44,247 nucleotides of DNA from Dyella marensis. Its GTDB lineage: Bacteria; Pseudomonadota; Gammaproteobacteria; Xanthomonadales; Rhodanobacteraceae. Each line of letters starts with the position of its first letter. Within the stretch, counting starts at the first letter, position 1. A program made the translations under genes and the position numbers. The notes under the pieces were generated by a model. It saw nothing but the letters and a program-made list of their open reading frames with translations, was not told the DNA's origin and did no database searches. Below, piece by piece: positions 16,785 through 25,037 of the stretch. The stretch covers positions 1 to 44,247 of the forward strand of contig NZ_FONH01000027.1 of assembly GCF_900112865.1 (NCBI RefSeq). The letters are read 5' to 3'.

Positions 16785-17543
16785 CTAGAGAGCGCGGGTG
16801 GCCGCCGGATGCGCATTCGCCCACACGGCCAGACCGTGGAGCACGCCGTCCTCGGCCAGAGCCGCCGGCAGTTCCAGCAGCGGCAGCAGCGCCGCGGCAT
16901 CGCCGCCGCCCAGGCGCAGCGCGGGCGCGCCGCCCAGCGCAGGCCCCATGCGCCGCGCAAAACGCTCGATCAGCGCGGCCGCCGCCTGCCAGCAGCCGGA
17001 GGCCACAGCGTCGGCGGTATTGGCCGCCGCATCGAGCACCTCGCCGGGACGCTCCGGGCGCACGCGCACGGTGGCGCCGACCAGCGCCTGCTGCATCAGC
17101 TGCGGACCCGGCGCGATCAGGCCGCCGAGATGGCGGCCGTCGGCGGCCAGGGCATCCAGGGTGAGCGCGGTGCCCACGCCGGCCAGGATGCAGGGCGCAT
17201 GGCCCGCGGCGTAGGCCGCGACCATGGCCAGGAAGCGGTCCACGCCCAGGCGCTGCGGTTCATCGTAGGCGTTGCGTACGCCGCAGGCTTCGGCAGGGGT
17301 GCGCAACCAGAAAGTGTCGAGCGGCCAGCAGGCGTGCACAGCGGCGGCGACCGTGGCTTCGCGCGCGGCATCGACCACCGAGGCACCGGTCGCCTCAGCC
17401 GGCGTCGGCAGCTCGCGCCAGGCCTCGCGCAGCGCGGCGGCGATATCGCTGTCCCAGCCGACCGCACCGCGCGCGCGCCAGTCGGCGCCTTCGCACAGCG
17501 CCCATTTCAGCCGGGTATTGCCCAGATCCAGCAGCAGCTTCAT
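16785..17543 (-). CDS. coaX: Type III pantothenate kinase
   Basis: Phosphorylates pantothenate in the first step of coenzyme A synthesis; this CoaX form belongs to the ASKHA fold and is not feedback-inhibited by CoA. The 252-residue product has DLGNTRLKWA at residues 6-15 (phosphate 1 motif), AYDEPQRLGVDRFLAMVAA with the pantothenate-binding GxDR, and GTALTLD (phosphate 2 motif). LGGLIAPGPQLMQQAL is also typical. Its start overlaps the birA stop by four bases (ATGA), indicating translational coupling. This birA-coaX order is common among proteobacteria that lack coaA. Confidence 0.95.
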   Translation of the reverse strand: MKLLLDLGNTRLKWALCEGADWRARGAVGWDSDIAAALREAWRELPTPAEATGASVVDAAREATVAAAVHACWPLDTFWLRTPAEACGVRNAYDEPQRLGVDRFLAMVAAYAAGHAPCILAGVGTALTLDALAADGRHLGGLIAPGPQLMQQALVGATVRVRPERPGEVLDAAANTADAVASGCWQAAAALIERFARRMGPALGGAPALRLGGGDAAALLPLLELPAALAEDGVLHGLAVWANAHPAATRAL

Positions 17544-18511
17544 GCGCGGCGCACCGAGACGTCGGCGCTGTCGATCCGGTGCAGGCCATCGGCGGCCCGC
17601 AGCAGCAGCGCGCCGCGTTCGTCCACGCCGGCGCCGGTGCCTTCGAGCACGCCCTGCGCGCCCTGCACGCGCAGTGGGGCGTCCAGCAGCAGGTCACGTG
17701 CGGCGTAATCCTCGACGAAACCGCGGAAGCCGTCGCGCTCGAACCGGGTGAGTCCTTCCGCCAGCGCCGTCACCAGGGCTGCGGCGACCAGGTTGCGCTC
17801 GGGCGGCTCGCCGCCGGCCAGGGTGGCCAGGTCGCAGGCGGGCTGGCCGGCCTGCTCGCGCAGGGCATCGGTCAGGCGCAGGTTGAGACCGATGCCGATC
17901 ACCGCCGCGCATGGTCCCTGGTACTCGCCGCTCAGCTCGACCAGGATGCCGGCCAGTTTGCCGCCGCGCGCCAGCGCGTCGTTCGGCCATTTCAGGCCGG
18001 CCTCGGCGATGCCCAGCGATTCCAGCGCGCGCAGCAGGATCACGCCCACCGCCAGCGACAACCCCGACAGCGCGGCGAAGCCGGCGTCGAAGCGCTTGAG
18101 GCAGGACAGATAGAGGTTCAACCCCGGCGGGGACAGCCAGCTGCGGCCGCGGCGGCCGCGGCCGGCGCTCTGGGTCTCGGCGATCATCACGCTCAGGTCC
18201 GGCAGCTCCGCGGCGCGGCGCTGCAGTTCGCTGGAGGTGGAATCGAGTTCCCAGTGCACCTCCAGCTCGCCCAGCCGCTTGCGCCAGGGCGCCGGCACGG
18301 CGGCGCGGATCTGCCTGGCATCGAGCATCTGCAGTGCCCACGGCAAGCGGTAGCCGGCGGCGCCGCGCGCCTCGATCGGCACGCCGCGCGAGCGCAGGGC
18401 CTGGATCTGCTTCCAGATGGCGGCGCGGGTCACCCCGCCCTGTTCGGCCAGGCGTTCGCCCGAGAGCGCTTCGCCCGGCGCCAGCAGCGCGAGCAGTTCC
18501 CGCGCCTGCAT
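17540..18511 (-). CDS. birA: Biotin protein ligase / biotin operon repressor
   Basis: Attaches biotin to the biotin carboxyl carrier protein via biotinyl-AMP, and through its N-terminal domain may repress biotin synthesis genes. The 323-residue product is the long, bifunctional form: a winged helix at about 3-58 (SGERLAEQGGVTRAAIWKQIQALRSRG), the ATP/biotin loop GRGRRG at 117-122, KWPND at 174-178, and a C-terminal SH3-like domain (GTGAGVDERGALLLRAADG). Both DNA-binding and ligase parts look intact. It is the first gene of birA-coaX-SPOR; the 240-base region upstream separates it from a divergent gene for a small exported protein. No bio operator could be identified there. Confidence 0.95.
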   Translation of the reverse strand: MQARELLALLAPGEALSGERLAEQGGVTRAAIWKQIQALRSRGVPIEARGAAGYRLPWALQMLDARQIRAAVPAPWRKRLGELEVHWELDSTSSELQRRAAELPDLSVMIAETQSAGRGRRGRSWLSPPGLNLYLSCLKRFDAGFAALSGLSLAVGVILLRALESLGIAEAGLKWPNDALARGGKLAGILVELSGEYQGPCAAVIGIGLNLRLTDALREQAGQPACDLATLAGGEPPERNLVAAALVTALAEGLTRFERDGFRGFVEDYAARDLLLDAPLRVQGAQGVLEGTGAGVDERGALLLRAADGLHRIDSADVSVRRA

Positions 18512-18751
18512 CAGGGCCGCCCGCTGGCGTGGTGGACCCGGCGCGGAGCAAGCCTCGCCAGGGGTAGGTCAATCGCATGCATCCGGGCATCTTAGAGCCT
18601 GGGCCGGATGCCGAGTAGCTGCCCAGTGCGCACTGCGCCTAGTACTTGTGGGACTGGCGCGCTCCGCTCGGACAAAACCCGGCACTGGTATCCTAGTGAC
18701 GATTCTGCGACGATCCGGGCCTTGGTTTGCGGATCAAGGGGTTGAGCCGCC

Positions 18752-19069
18752 ATGGGCATCAGGCAGTTCCTGTTCGCGTGTGTGCTGAGTGTCGGCGGCA
18801 TCGGAGCCGCATCGGCCATGGACGCCGATACCCAGGAATTGGGTGGCCTGCAGCGCTCCGGTGTGGACAGCACCGTGGTCAGCCACGAAGTCAGTGGCAA
18901 CGGCGGCGACGCCCTCGGCGTGCCGCACGACGCCAGTTCCCAGAACGCCCCGGCTTCCGGCTCCTCCAGCGAGAACTGCCCGACCGGCGGCAGCGGTTCC
19001 TCCAGCACGCAACGCAGCCGCCGCATCAGCCTGGGCTGGCAGTCGCTGCTGCCGGGCTCCATCCAGTAA
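18752..19069 (+). CDS. Small exported Ser/Gly-rich protein, function unknown
   Basis: A 105-residue protein with a clear signal peptide, MGIRQFLFACVLSVGGIGAASA, with cleavage expected after ASA at residue 22. The mature part of about 83 residues is polar, rich in Ser, Gly and Asn, has one Cys (in SSENCPTGG) and a basic run before a hydrophobic end (SRRISLGWQSLLPGSIQ). No family is recognised. It stops nine bases before the MtfA-like peptidase gene and is probably co-transcribed with it. The mature chain has low complexity, so it may be disordered until it binds a partner. The signal peptide, conserved reading frame and operon position support it as a real gene. Confidence 0.75.
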   Translation: MGIRQFLFACVLSVGGIGAASAMDADTQELGGLQRSGVDSTVVSHEVSGNGGDALGVPHDASSQNAPASGSSSENCPTGGSGSSSTQRSRRISLGWQSLLPGSIQ

Positions 19070-19078
19070 GCCGTTTCC

Positions 19079-19846
19079 GTGGCGGGGGCCTGGTGGCGAC
19101 GGTGGCTGTCGCGCTTCGACCCGCCACAGATTCCCGATAGCCTCTGGCGTCGCACGCTCACTTCGTGCCCCTTGGCGCGCCGTCTCGACGACGACCGCCA
19201 GCACGAACTGCGCCGGCTCGCCACGCAGTTCCTCGCCCGCAAACGCTTCCACCCGCTGGCCGGCGCCGAGCTCGACGAGCGCCTGCGCCTGCTGATCGCC
19301 ATGCAAGCCTGCCTGCCCGCGCTGCGCCAGGGCGCCGTCGGCCTGCGCGGCTGGCGCGAGATCCTGGTCTATCCGGGCGAGTTCAAGGTGCGCCGCAGCC
19401 ATCACGACGAACACAGCGGCGTGGTCAGCGAAGCGGATGACGTGCTGATCGGCGAGGCCTGGGAACGCGGCCCGCTGATCCTCTCGCTGGCCGACGTGCA
19501 GCTGGACCTGGAGCAGCCGTGGGACGGCTACAACGTGGTCGTGCACGAGATGGCGCACAAGTTCGACATGCTCGACGGCGCGCCGGACGGCGTACCGCCA
19601 CTGCCGGAAGAGATCAGCCGGCGCGACTGGATCGTGGCGTTCCAGCGCGCCTACGACCATCTCTCCAACGACGTGGCGCGCGGCCGCGAGACCTTGATCG
19701 ATCCCTATGCCGCCGAAGGCGCGGACGAGTTCTTCGCGGTGACCAGCGAACTGCACTGGTCGCAGCCAGGGGTGCTCAAGCGCGCCGATCCGGTGGTGGC
19801 GGCGCTGCTGGACGCCTACTACGGCCCCTCCCCCGCGCCGTGCTGA
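19079..19846 (+). CDS. mtfA: MtfA-like zinc peptidase (M90 family)
   Basis: A 255-residue soluble zinc metallopeptidase. The HExxH motif is HEMAH at residues 156-160, followed by KFDMLDG, and the third ligand region is EGADEFFAVTSE, both typical of MtfA. In E. coli MtfA binds the Mlc repressor and has aminopeptidase activity, thereby affecting glucose PTS expression. Whether that role applies here is unknown, since no PTS gene is in the window. The GTG at 19079 starts nine bases after the preceding gene without an obvious Shine-Dalgarno sequence, so the start is uncertain. It converges with the PhoQ-like kinase gene three bases downstream. Confidence 0.9.
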   Translation: MAGAWWRRWLSRFDPPQIPDSLWRRTLTSCPLARRLDDDRQHELRRLATQFLARKRFHPLAGAELDERLRLLIAMQACLPALRQGAVGLRGWREILVYPGEFKVRRSHHDEHSGVVSEADDVLIGEAWERGPLILSLADVQLDLEQPWDGYNVVVHEMAHKFDMLDGAPDGVPPLPEEISRRDWIVAFQRAYDHLSNDVARGRETLIDPYAAEGADEFFAVTSELHWSQPGVLKRADPVVAALLDAYYGPSPAPC

Positions 19847-19849
19847 CGC

Positions 19850-21283
19850 TCAGCTCGGCGGCAACCTCACGCTGAAGCGCGCGCCGCCGAATTCCGGCGA
19901 ACGGTCCACGCTCAGCTCGCCGCGATAGGCCTTGATGATGTCCTGCACGATCGACAGGCCGATGCCGTGGCCCTGCACGCGCTCGTCGCCGCGCACGCCG
20001 CGCTGGAGCACCTTCTCGATCTTGTCGTCGTCGATGCCGGGGCCATCGTCTTCCACGCTCATCAACAGGCCGGGACGCTGGCGGCCGGCGACCGGCTCCA
20101 CCTTCACCACCAGCAGCACGCGGTGGCCGGCCCACTTGAAGGCGTTCTCCAGCAGGTTGCCCATCAGCTCGAGCAGGTCGCCCTGCTCGCCGTAGAAGGC
20201 GGCGCCTTCCTCGATGTCGAATTCGCACAGCACGTTCTTGGCGGCATAGACCTTCTCCAGGCTCTGCACCAGGTCTTCCGCATGGCCGGCGATCGGGATC
20301 GCCGAGGCGAAGGTCTGCCGGCCGGTGGTGGCCGCGCGCGCCAGTTGGTAGGCCACCAGTTCGTCCATGCGGCGCACCTGTTCGACCACGTCGCTGCGCA
20401 CCGGCGACGGATTGCCTTCGGTGGCTTCCAGGCGCGAACGGATCACCGCCAGCGGCGTCTTCAGGCTGTGCGCGAGGTCGGCCAGGGTGTTGCGGTAGCG
20501 GGTGCGCTGTTCGCGCTCGCTATCGATGAAGGCGTTGATGCGTTCGGTGAGGCCGATCAGCTCCAGCGGATAGCTGCTGTCCAGGTGCTCCGCCTCGCCG
20601 CGCTCCACACGGCTCATGTCGCTGGCCACCCGGCGCAGCGGCGTCAGGCTCCAGCGCAGCAGCAGCAGCTGCAGCAGGATCAGCATCACGCCCAGCGTGG
20701 CCAGCCAGAAGATCAGGCTGCGCCGGAACACCGCGTTCTGGCCTTCGAGCTGGTCCTCGGCCTGCGCCACCATGAAGGTGAGCTTCACCGACTTCTTCTC
20801 GGAGGTGTCCAGCGCCACACCGTATGCGTAGTAGTAGATGCGGCCCATGCGCGTATCGATGGGACCGATGAATTGGGCCTGCCCCGGCTCCAGCCGCTTC
20901 AGGAAGGCGAAATCGCGCCCGATCGCCGAGGGCGACTCCAGCTTGGCGCCGTTCTCGCCCAGCGCCAGCGCATACAGGCCCGAACCCGGCTGGGAGAAGC
21001 GCGGGTCCGGCGGCGTATCGGGCAGCAGCACCTTGCCGGAGCGGCCGACTTCGGTGCCGGCGAGGTAGGCGACGACGTAGTTCTGCAGGCGGTCCTGCAA
21101 TTCCTTCAGTGAGGTCTCGGCGGTGGAGCGGGAGAGCGTAAGACCCACGACGCCGAGGAAAGCCGCCAGCGCGAAGCCGGTAGCCAGGGCCGCGCGCGCC
21201 GCAAGCGAGAGCGCGCGGCGCTGGCCGGGTTCATTCGCCTTCGTTTTCGCTGCGGGGGATGGCAAAGCGGTATCCGCGTCCAC
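19850..21283 (-). CDS. phoQ: PhoQ-like sensor histidine kinase
   Basis: Membrane sensor kinase of a PhoPQ-type two-component system. Two transmembrane helices (ARAALATGFALAAFLGVVG and IFWLATLGVMLILLQLLLL) flank a periplasmic domain of about 140 residues, followed by a HAMP region, a dimerisation/phosphoacceptor helix with LAHSLKTPLAVIRSRLE (the His), and a catalytic domain with N-box NLLENAFKW, DDGPGI and GHGIGLSI. The start is unclear: no in-frame ATG lies near the end of phoP. GTG at 21283 and TTG at 21265 are both in frame, giving 477 or 471 residues and overlapping phoP by tens of bases. The ATG that overlaps the phoP stop (21234) is out of frame. It is the third gene of PepSY-phoP-phoQ. 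Confidence 0.88.
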   Translation of the reverse strand: MDADTALPSPAAKTKANEPGQRRALSLAARAALATGFALAAFLGVVGLTLSRSTAETSLKELQDRLQNYVVAYLAGTEVGRSGKVLLPDTPPDPRFSQPGSGLYALALGENGAKLESPSAIGRDFAFLKRLEPGQAQFIGPIDTRMGRIYYYAYGVALDTSEKKSVKLTFMVAQAEDQLEGQNAVFRRSLIFWLATLGVMLILLQLLLLRWSLTPLRRVASDMSRVERGEAEHLDSSYPLELIGLTERINAFIDSEREQRTRYRNTLADLAHSLKTPLAVIRSRLEATEGNPSPVRSDVVEQVRRMDELVAYQLARAATTGRQTFASAIPIAGHAEDLVQSLEKVYAAKNVLCEFDIEEGAAFYGEQGDLLELMGNLLENAFKWAGHRVLLVVKVEPVAGRQRPGLLMSVEDDGPGIDDDKIEKVLQRGVRGDERVQGHGIGLSIVQDIIKAYRGELSVDRSPEFGGARFSVRLPPS

Positions 21284-21923
21284 GTACCGTCTCGATGGGC
21301 TTGAGGGTGCCTTCCGGGTCGAGCTTCCTGCGCAGACGGCCGATGAAGACCTCCAGCACATTGGAGTCGCGGTCGAAATCCTGCTGGTAGATGTGCTCGG
21401 TCAGGTCGGCCTTGGAGACCAGCTCGCCCGCATGCAGCATCAGGTATTCCAGCACCTTGTACTCATAGCTGGTGAGGTCGACCAGCTTGCCTTCCACCGA
21501 CACCGTCTGCGCGGTGGTATCGAGCTTGATCGGGCCGCAGGCCAGCACCGGCTTGGACCAGCCGCTGGCGCGGCGCACCAGCGCGTTGATGCGCGCCAGC
21601 AGTTCTTCCACATGGAACGGCTTGACCAGGTAGTCGTCGGCGCCGTGCTTGAGGCCTTCGACCTTGTCCTGCCAGCTGCCGCGCGCGGTGAGGATCAGGA
21701 TCGGATAGCGCTGGCCGACTTCGCGCAACGCCTTGACCAGGTCCATGCCGGACATCTTGGGCAGCCCCAGGTCGATGATGGCCAGGTCGAACGGCACTTC
21801 GCGGCCGAGGTAGAGGCCCTCTTCGCCGTCCTGTGCCGCGTCGACGGCGAAGCCGTCGCGCTTCAGGCGCGCGGCGAGCGTTTCACGCAGCGGCGCCTCG
21901 TCCTCTACCAGAAGGATGCGCAT
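21231..21923 (-). CDS. phoP: PhoP-like response regulator (OmpR family)
   Basis: A 230-residue regulator with a receiver domain (acidic pocket EDE at 7-9, phosphoacceptor Asp51 in IIDLGLP, and ILTARGSWQDKVEGLKHGADDYLVKPF) and an OmpR-type winged-helix DNA-binding domain (about 130-225, ending RGRGYRFAIP). It is preceded by the PepSY gene, with which it overlaps by one base, and overlaps the kinase gene. In Xanthomonads PhoPQ responds to divalent cations and affects virulence and envelope genes. Here the target genes are unknown, apart from probable autoregulation. Confidence 0.94.
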   Translation of the reverse strand: MRILLVEDEAPLRETLAARLKRDGFAVDAAQDGEEGLYLGREVPFDLAIIDLGLPKMSGMDLVKALREVGQRYPILILTARGSWQDKVEGLKHGADDYLVKPFHVEELLARINALVRRASGWSKPVLACGPIKLDTTAQTVSVEGKLVDLTSYEYKVLEYLMLHAGELVSKADLTEHIYQQDFDRDSNVLEVFIGRLRRKLDPEGTLKPIETVRGRGYRFAIPRSENEGE

Positions 21924-22237
21924 CAGTGTTTCTCCTTATTGCCCTCGCCGTCACCGGCCGGGTTCTTGGTGGATTCGGAGGAAGCCGGGGCCTTGCCCGC
22001 TTCCGTGTTCACGGTGACCACGCGCACGTGGCCGGAGGGCGTGAGCACCTTGATCCGGTGCTCGAACGCATTGCGACCGCGCCGCACGGTACTGGCCGAC
22101 AGGATCTTGCCCCCGGTCTCCCGCTGGACCTGGTTGACCGCCTGCTCGAGCGTCATGGCCGGCTCCTGCCCCTGCGCAGCCACCGAAGCGGTTGCCAGGA
22201 GCAACAAAAGAGCCGAAATGCGCAGGATTGTCTTCAT
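21923..22237 (-). CDS. Exported PepSY-domain protein
   Basis: A 104-residue periplasmic protein with a signal peptide (MKTILRISALLLLLATASVAA, cleavage near residue 21-23). The PepSY core covers about residues 28-77 (TLEQAVNQVQRETGGKILSASTVRRGRNAFEHRIKVLTPSGHVRVVTV). The C-terminal tail is charged and probably flexible. PepSY modules inhibit proteases or modulate sensor proteins in the periplasm. Its overlap with phoP (stop and start share one base) and its place at the head of the operon make it a candidate ligand or modulator of the PhoQ-like sensor; that is inference. Confidence 0.88.
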   Translation of the reverse strand: MKTILRISALLLLLATASVAAQGQEPAMTLEQAVNQVQRETGGKILSASTVRRGRNAFEHRIKVLTPSGHVRVVTVNTEAGKAPASSESTKNPAGDGEGNKEKH

Positions 22238-22324
22238 ATCGCCAACAAAACCCCGGGGAACGGTGGCTATCCTCGTTCAGACTATGGAACCGGGCCTGAA
22301 TACTGACCCGATCGCCCCCGGCTG

Positions 22325-23308
22325 TCACGCCGCTACAGCCCGCCTGGGCGCCATGGCCCGCTCGATCAGCTCCCAGCCCGCTCCCGGCAAATGCGCCCCC
22401 TCGCTGAGCATCCGGCGGAAGCCCCGCGCGCCCGGCTCGCCCTGGTAGAGCCCGAGCACATGGCGCGTGATGTGCTTGAGCCCCGTGCCCCGGGCGAGCT
22501 CGGCCTCGATATAGGGGCGCATGCGGCGCAGCACGTCGTCGCGGTCCGGCAGCGGCTCGCCGTAGAGCGCCGCCTCGACCCGGGCCAGCACGTACGGGTC
22601 GTGGTAAGCCGCGCGGCCGAGCATCACGCCATCGACCCGGGCCAGGTGGGCCTGGACCTGCTCGGCGGTGGTGATGCCGCCGTTGATGACGATGATGAGC
22701 TGCGGGAAGTCGCGCTTGAGGCGGTAGACGCGCTCATAGTCCAGCGGCGGGATCTCGCGGTTTTCCTTGGGGCTCAGCCCCTGCAGCCAAGCCTTGCGGG
22801 CGTGCACCACCAGGATCTCCACGCCCGCGGCAATCATCGTCTCGGTGAAGTGCTGCAGGTCGGCGTACTCGTCCTGGTCGTCGACGCCGATGCGGCATTT
22901 GACCGTAACCGGGATGTCCACGGCATCGCGCATGGCTTTTACGCAGTCGCCGACCAGCACCGGCTCGCGCATCAGGCAGGCGCCGAATTTGCCGGACTGG
23001 ACGCGATCGGAGGGGCAGCCGACGTTGAGGTTGATTTCGTCGTAGCCCGCCGTCGCGCCATGCTTAGCCGCCTCAGCCAGCTCCACCGGATCGCTGCCGC
23101 CGAGCTGCAACGCCACCGGGTGCTCCTGCTGGCTATGTTCCAGCAGGCGCAACTGCTTGCCTCGCACCAGCGCGGCGCTGGTCACCATCTCGGTGTAGAG
23201 GCGGGCGTGGGGGGAGATCAGGCGGTGGAAGTAGCGGCAGTGGCGGTCGGTCCAGTCCATCATGGGGGCGACCGAGAGCCGGAAATCGCTGGGGGTGGGG
23301 GTTTGCAT
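22325..23308 (-). CDS. dusA: tRNA-dihydrouridine synthase A
   Basis: FMN-dependent reductase that makes dihydrouridine in the D-loop (positions 20/20a) of tRNAs. The 327-residue product has SVAPMMDWTDRHCRYF at the N-terminus, the active-site block LNVGCPSDRVQSGKFGACLM with catalytic Cys98, VKCRIGVDD, and the long DusA-specific region (HARKAWLQGLSPKENREIPPLDY). VINGGI and GVMLGRAAYHDP are FMN phosphate-site features. The DusA-type insert distinguishes it from DusB and DusC. It is a stand-alone gene upstream of the PepSY gene on the same strand, with an 87-base gap. No strong ribosome binding site is seen before the ATG. Confidence 0.96.
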   Translation of the reverse strand: MQTPTPSDFRLSVAPMMDWTDRHCRYFHRLISPHARLYTEMVTSAALVRGKQLRLLEHSQQEHPVALQLGGSDPVELAEAAKHGATAGYDEINLNVGCPSDRVQSGKFGACLMREPVLVGDCVKAMRDAVDIPVTVKCRIGVDDQDEYADLQHFTETMIAAGVEILVVHARKAWLQGLSPKENREIPPLDYERVYRLKRDFPQLIIVINGGITTAEQVQAHLARVDGVMLGRAAYHDPYVLARVEAALYGEPLPDRDDVLRRMRPYIEAELARGTGLKHITRHVLGLYQGEPGARGFRRMLSEGAHLPGAGWELIERAMAPRRAVAA

Positions 23309-23419
23309 GGGGAATATTCTAACTGCCCCTTGGACTAGCCGTTTTCCAGGCTATCGAGACGGCTTTGGGTGAGTTCGCCATCCCCGGGGTTGATATCCGC
23401 ATCGCGCCCTGTTGCGGTG

Positions 23420-24070
23420 CTAAGGAAGCACAGGCGGCGCGTCGCCCCGCTGAGCCAGCAGATAAGCGCTGAACATGACGGTGAGCTGCCGCTCCGCTTC
23501 GCGGCTATTGGCCAGGGACAGAACGCGCGGGCAGAAGGCTGGCACCGTTCCGTAAATCGCTGCCGTCAAAGTCTGCGCGATCACATGCGGGTCGATGAGG
23601 CGGTCATCGATGGCGGTGGACAGCATGGCCTCGATCGCCTTTTCGCTGCATTGGGTCGCCTGCTCGGCCAACTGGCGAACATCGATTTCCCTGGCGACGA
23701 GGTAGAGCGCTGGCGTGACCTCGGCCTGCACCATCCGCGTCTGCAGATAGGCCTTCACTACAGCGGCGGCCATGGCTTCCACCGTGGCGCTACGGTTTTC
23801 ATCGCAGGCCTTCTCGATGGCGTCGGCCAGCATCGCAAGATGCCGCTCCAGCGCGGCGAACAGCAAGGCCTGTTTATTCGGAAAGTACTGGTACAGCGTG
23901 CCGACCGAGACGCCGGCGCGACGCGCCACCCGCGTGGTGTTCAAGCGGGCCGGCCCATCGCCCCGCAAAACCTGAAGGGTTGCCTCGAAAATGGCGTTGA
24001 CCGTGGCGACGGAACGGCTCTGTCGCGGTGATTTCCGCGGGTTCAGCGGTAGTGAGGAGCCCATTCTCAT
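23420..24070 (-). CDS. TetR family transcriptional regulator
   Basis: A 216-residue regulator. The N-terminal helix-turn-helix spans about residues 20-68 (SVATVNAIFEATLQVL, then NTTRVARRAGVSVGTLYQYFPNKQALLFAAL), the usual TetR pattern, and the C-terminal part is a helical ligand domain. The start could be the ATG at 24070 or the one at 24064; neither has a clear Shine-Dalgarno sequence. It is divergent from a short-chain dehydrogenase gene 114 bases away, which it probably regulates; I found no strong palindrome between them. Its base usage is slightly less GC-biased than the housekeeping genes around it. Confidence 0.9.
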   Translation of the reverse strand: MRMGSSLPLNPRKSPRQSRSVATVNAIFEATLQVLRGDGPARLNTTRVARRAGVSVGTLYQYFPNKQALLFAALERHLAMLADAIEKACDENRSATVEAMAAAVVKAYLQTRMVQAEVTPALYLVAREIDVRQLAEQATQCSEKAIEAMLSTAIDDRLIDPHVIAQTLTAAIYGTVPAFCPRVLSLANSREAERQLTVMFSAYLLAQRGDAPPVLP

Positions 24071-24184
24071 AAGCGAATACTACATCTCGAAAACGCCCCA
24101 CATCTTACGTCTACCGCCGCCGCTTCCGTCCTACGCGTGATTGCTGGCAGGTCGGTTCTCGCACCTATGAATCAGGAGACGGAT

Positions 24185-24934
24185 ATGGGTAAGTTGGATG
24201 GGAAGGTCGCTGTCATTACCGGCGGCAGCGCAGGCATGGGCCTGGCCACGGCCAGGTTGTTCCTGCGCGAGGGCGCCACGGTCATCGTCACCGGGCGCGA
24301 TGAAGCGGCGCTGGAAGCGGCAAAGCGGGACTTGGGCGGCGGCGCGGAAATCGTGCGCTGCGATAACTCGAAAGTCGCGGATATTGAATCACTTAGTGCG
24401 TACGTCGAGACGAAGCATGGCCGTGTCGATATCGTCTTCGCCAATGCCGGCGGCGGTCGGCCGGCCTTGTTCGAACATACGTCGGAGGACGACTTCGACT
24501 TCATGATCGACACCAACTTCAAGGGCGCCTACTTCACCGTGCAGAAGTTGCTTCCCCTGGTGAAGGCCGGGGCCTCGGTCATCCTCAATACCTCGACCCT
24601 CAGTACGCAAGGGCGACCCTACGTGAGCGTCTATTCGGCGGCAAAGGCAGCCATTCGTTCGCTGGCGCGCTCGCTCAGCGTCGAACTCTCCGAACGAGGC
24701 ATTCGGGTGAATGCGCTGGCGCCTGGTTATATCGACACGGATCAGGCTCGCAAGGTCGGTATGAGCGAGGAGATGATCGAGCAGACGAAAATCCAGGTGC
24801 ATGCCCAGGTGCCCATGCATCGCAGCGGCACGGTCGATGAGATTGCAAACGCCGTCCTGTTCCTTGCGTCCCATGACTCCGCGTACGTAACGGGCATCGA
24901 GTTGTGCGTCGATGGGGGCTGGGCGCAGGTGTGA
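24185..24934 (+). CDS. Short-chain dehydrogenase/reductase
   Basis: A classical SDR of 249 residues using NAD(P)H. The cofactor motif TGGSAGMG is at 12-19, NAG at 87-89, and the catalytic triad is Ser137, Tyr150 and Lys154 (YSAAK). It ends with ASHDSAYVTGIELCVDGGWAQV, as in the FabG-like branch. Arg38 after strand 2 (TGRDE) suggests NADPH preference. The ATG at 24185 has GGAG six bases upstream; in-frame sequence back to 24137 is not part of the family. It is divergent from the TetR gene. The substrate is unknown. Two small hairpins follow within 80 bases of the stop. Confidence 0.93.
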   Translation: MGKLDGKVAVITGGSAGMGLATARLFLREGATVIVTGRDEAALEAAKRDLGGGAEIVRCDNSKVADIESLSAYVETKHGRVDIVFANAGGGRPALFEHTSEDDFDFMIDTNFKGAYFTVQKLLPLVKAGASVILNTSTLSTQGRPYVSVYSAAKAAIRSLARSLSVELSERGIRVNALAPGYIDTDQARKVGMSEEMIEQTKIQVHAQVPMHRSGTVDEIANAVLFLASHDSAYVTGIELCVDGGWAQV

Positions 24935-24953
24935 TGGCTCGTCGGCACACTTT

Positions 24954-25015
24954 GCAGGCGCTTTAGCCTGCAGGTCGAGCTAAGCGCGACGAAACCGGGC
25001 TCCAGAAGGAGCCCG
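24954..25015. other. Two tandem hairpins between convergent genes
   Basis: GCAGGC-GCTTTA-GCCTGC (24954-24971) and CGGGCTCC-AGAA-GGAGCCCG (24996-25015) lie in the 103-base gap between the SDR gene and the convergent DHFR-like gene. Neither is followed by a T-tract, so they may be barriers rather than intrinsic terminators. Confidence 0.5.
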
Positions 25016-25037
25016 ACATCAGCCAAAAACGCCATCA

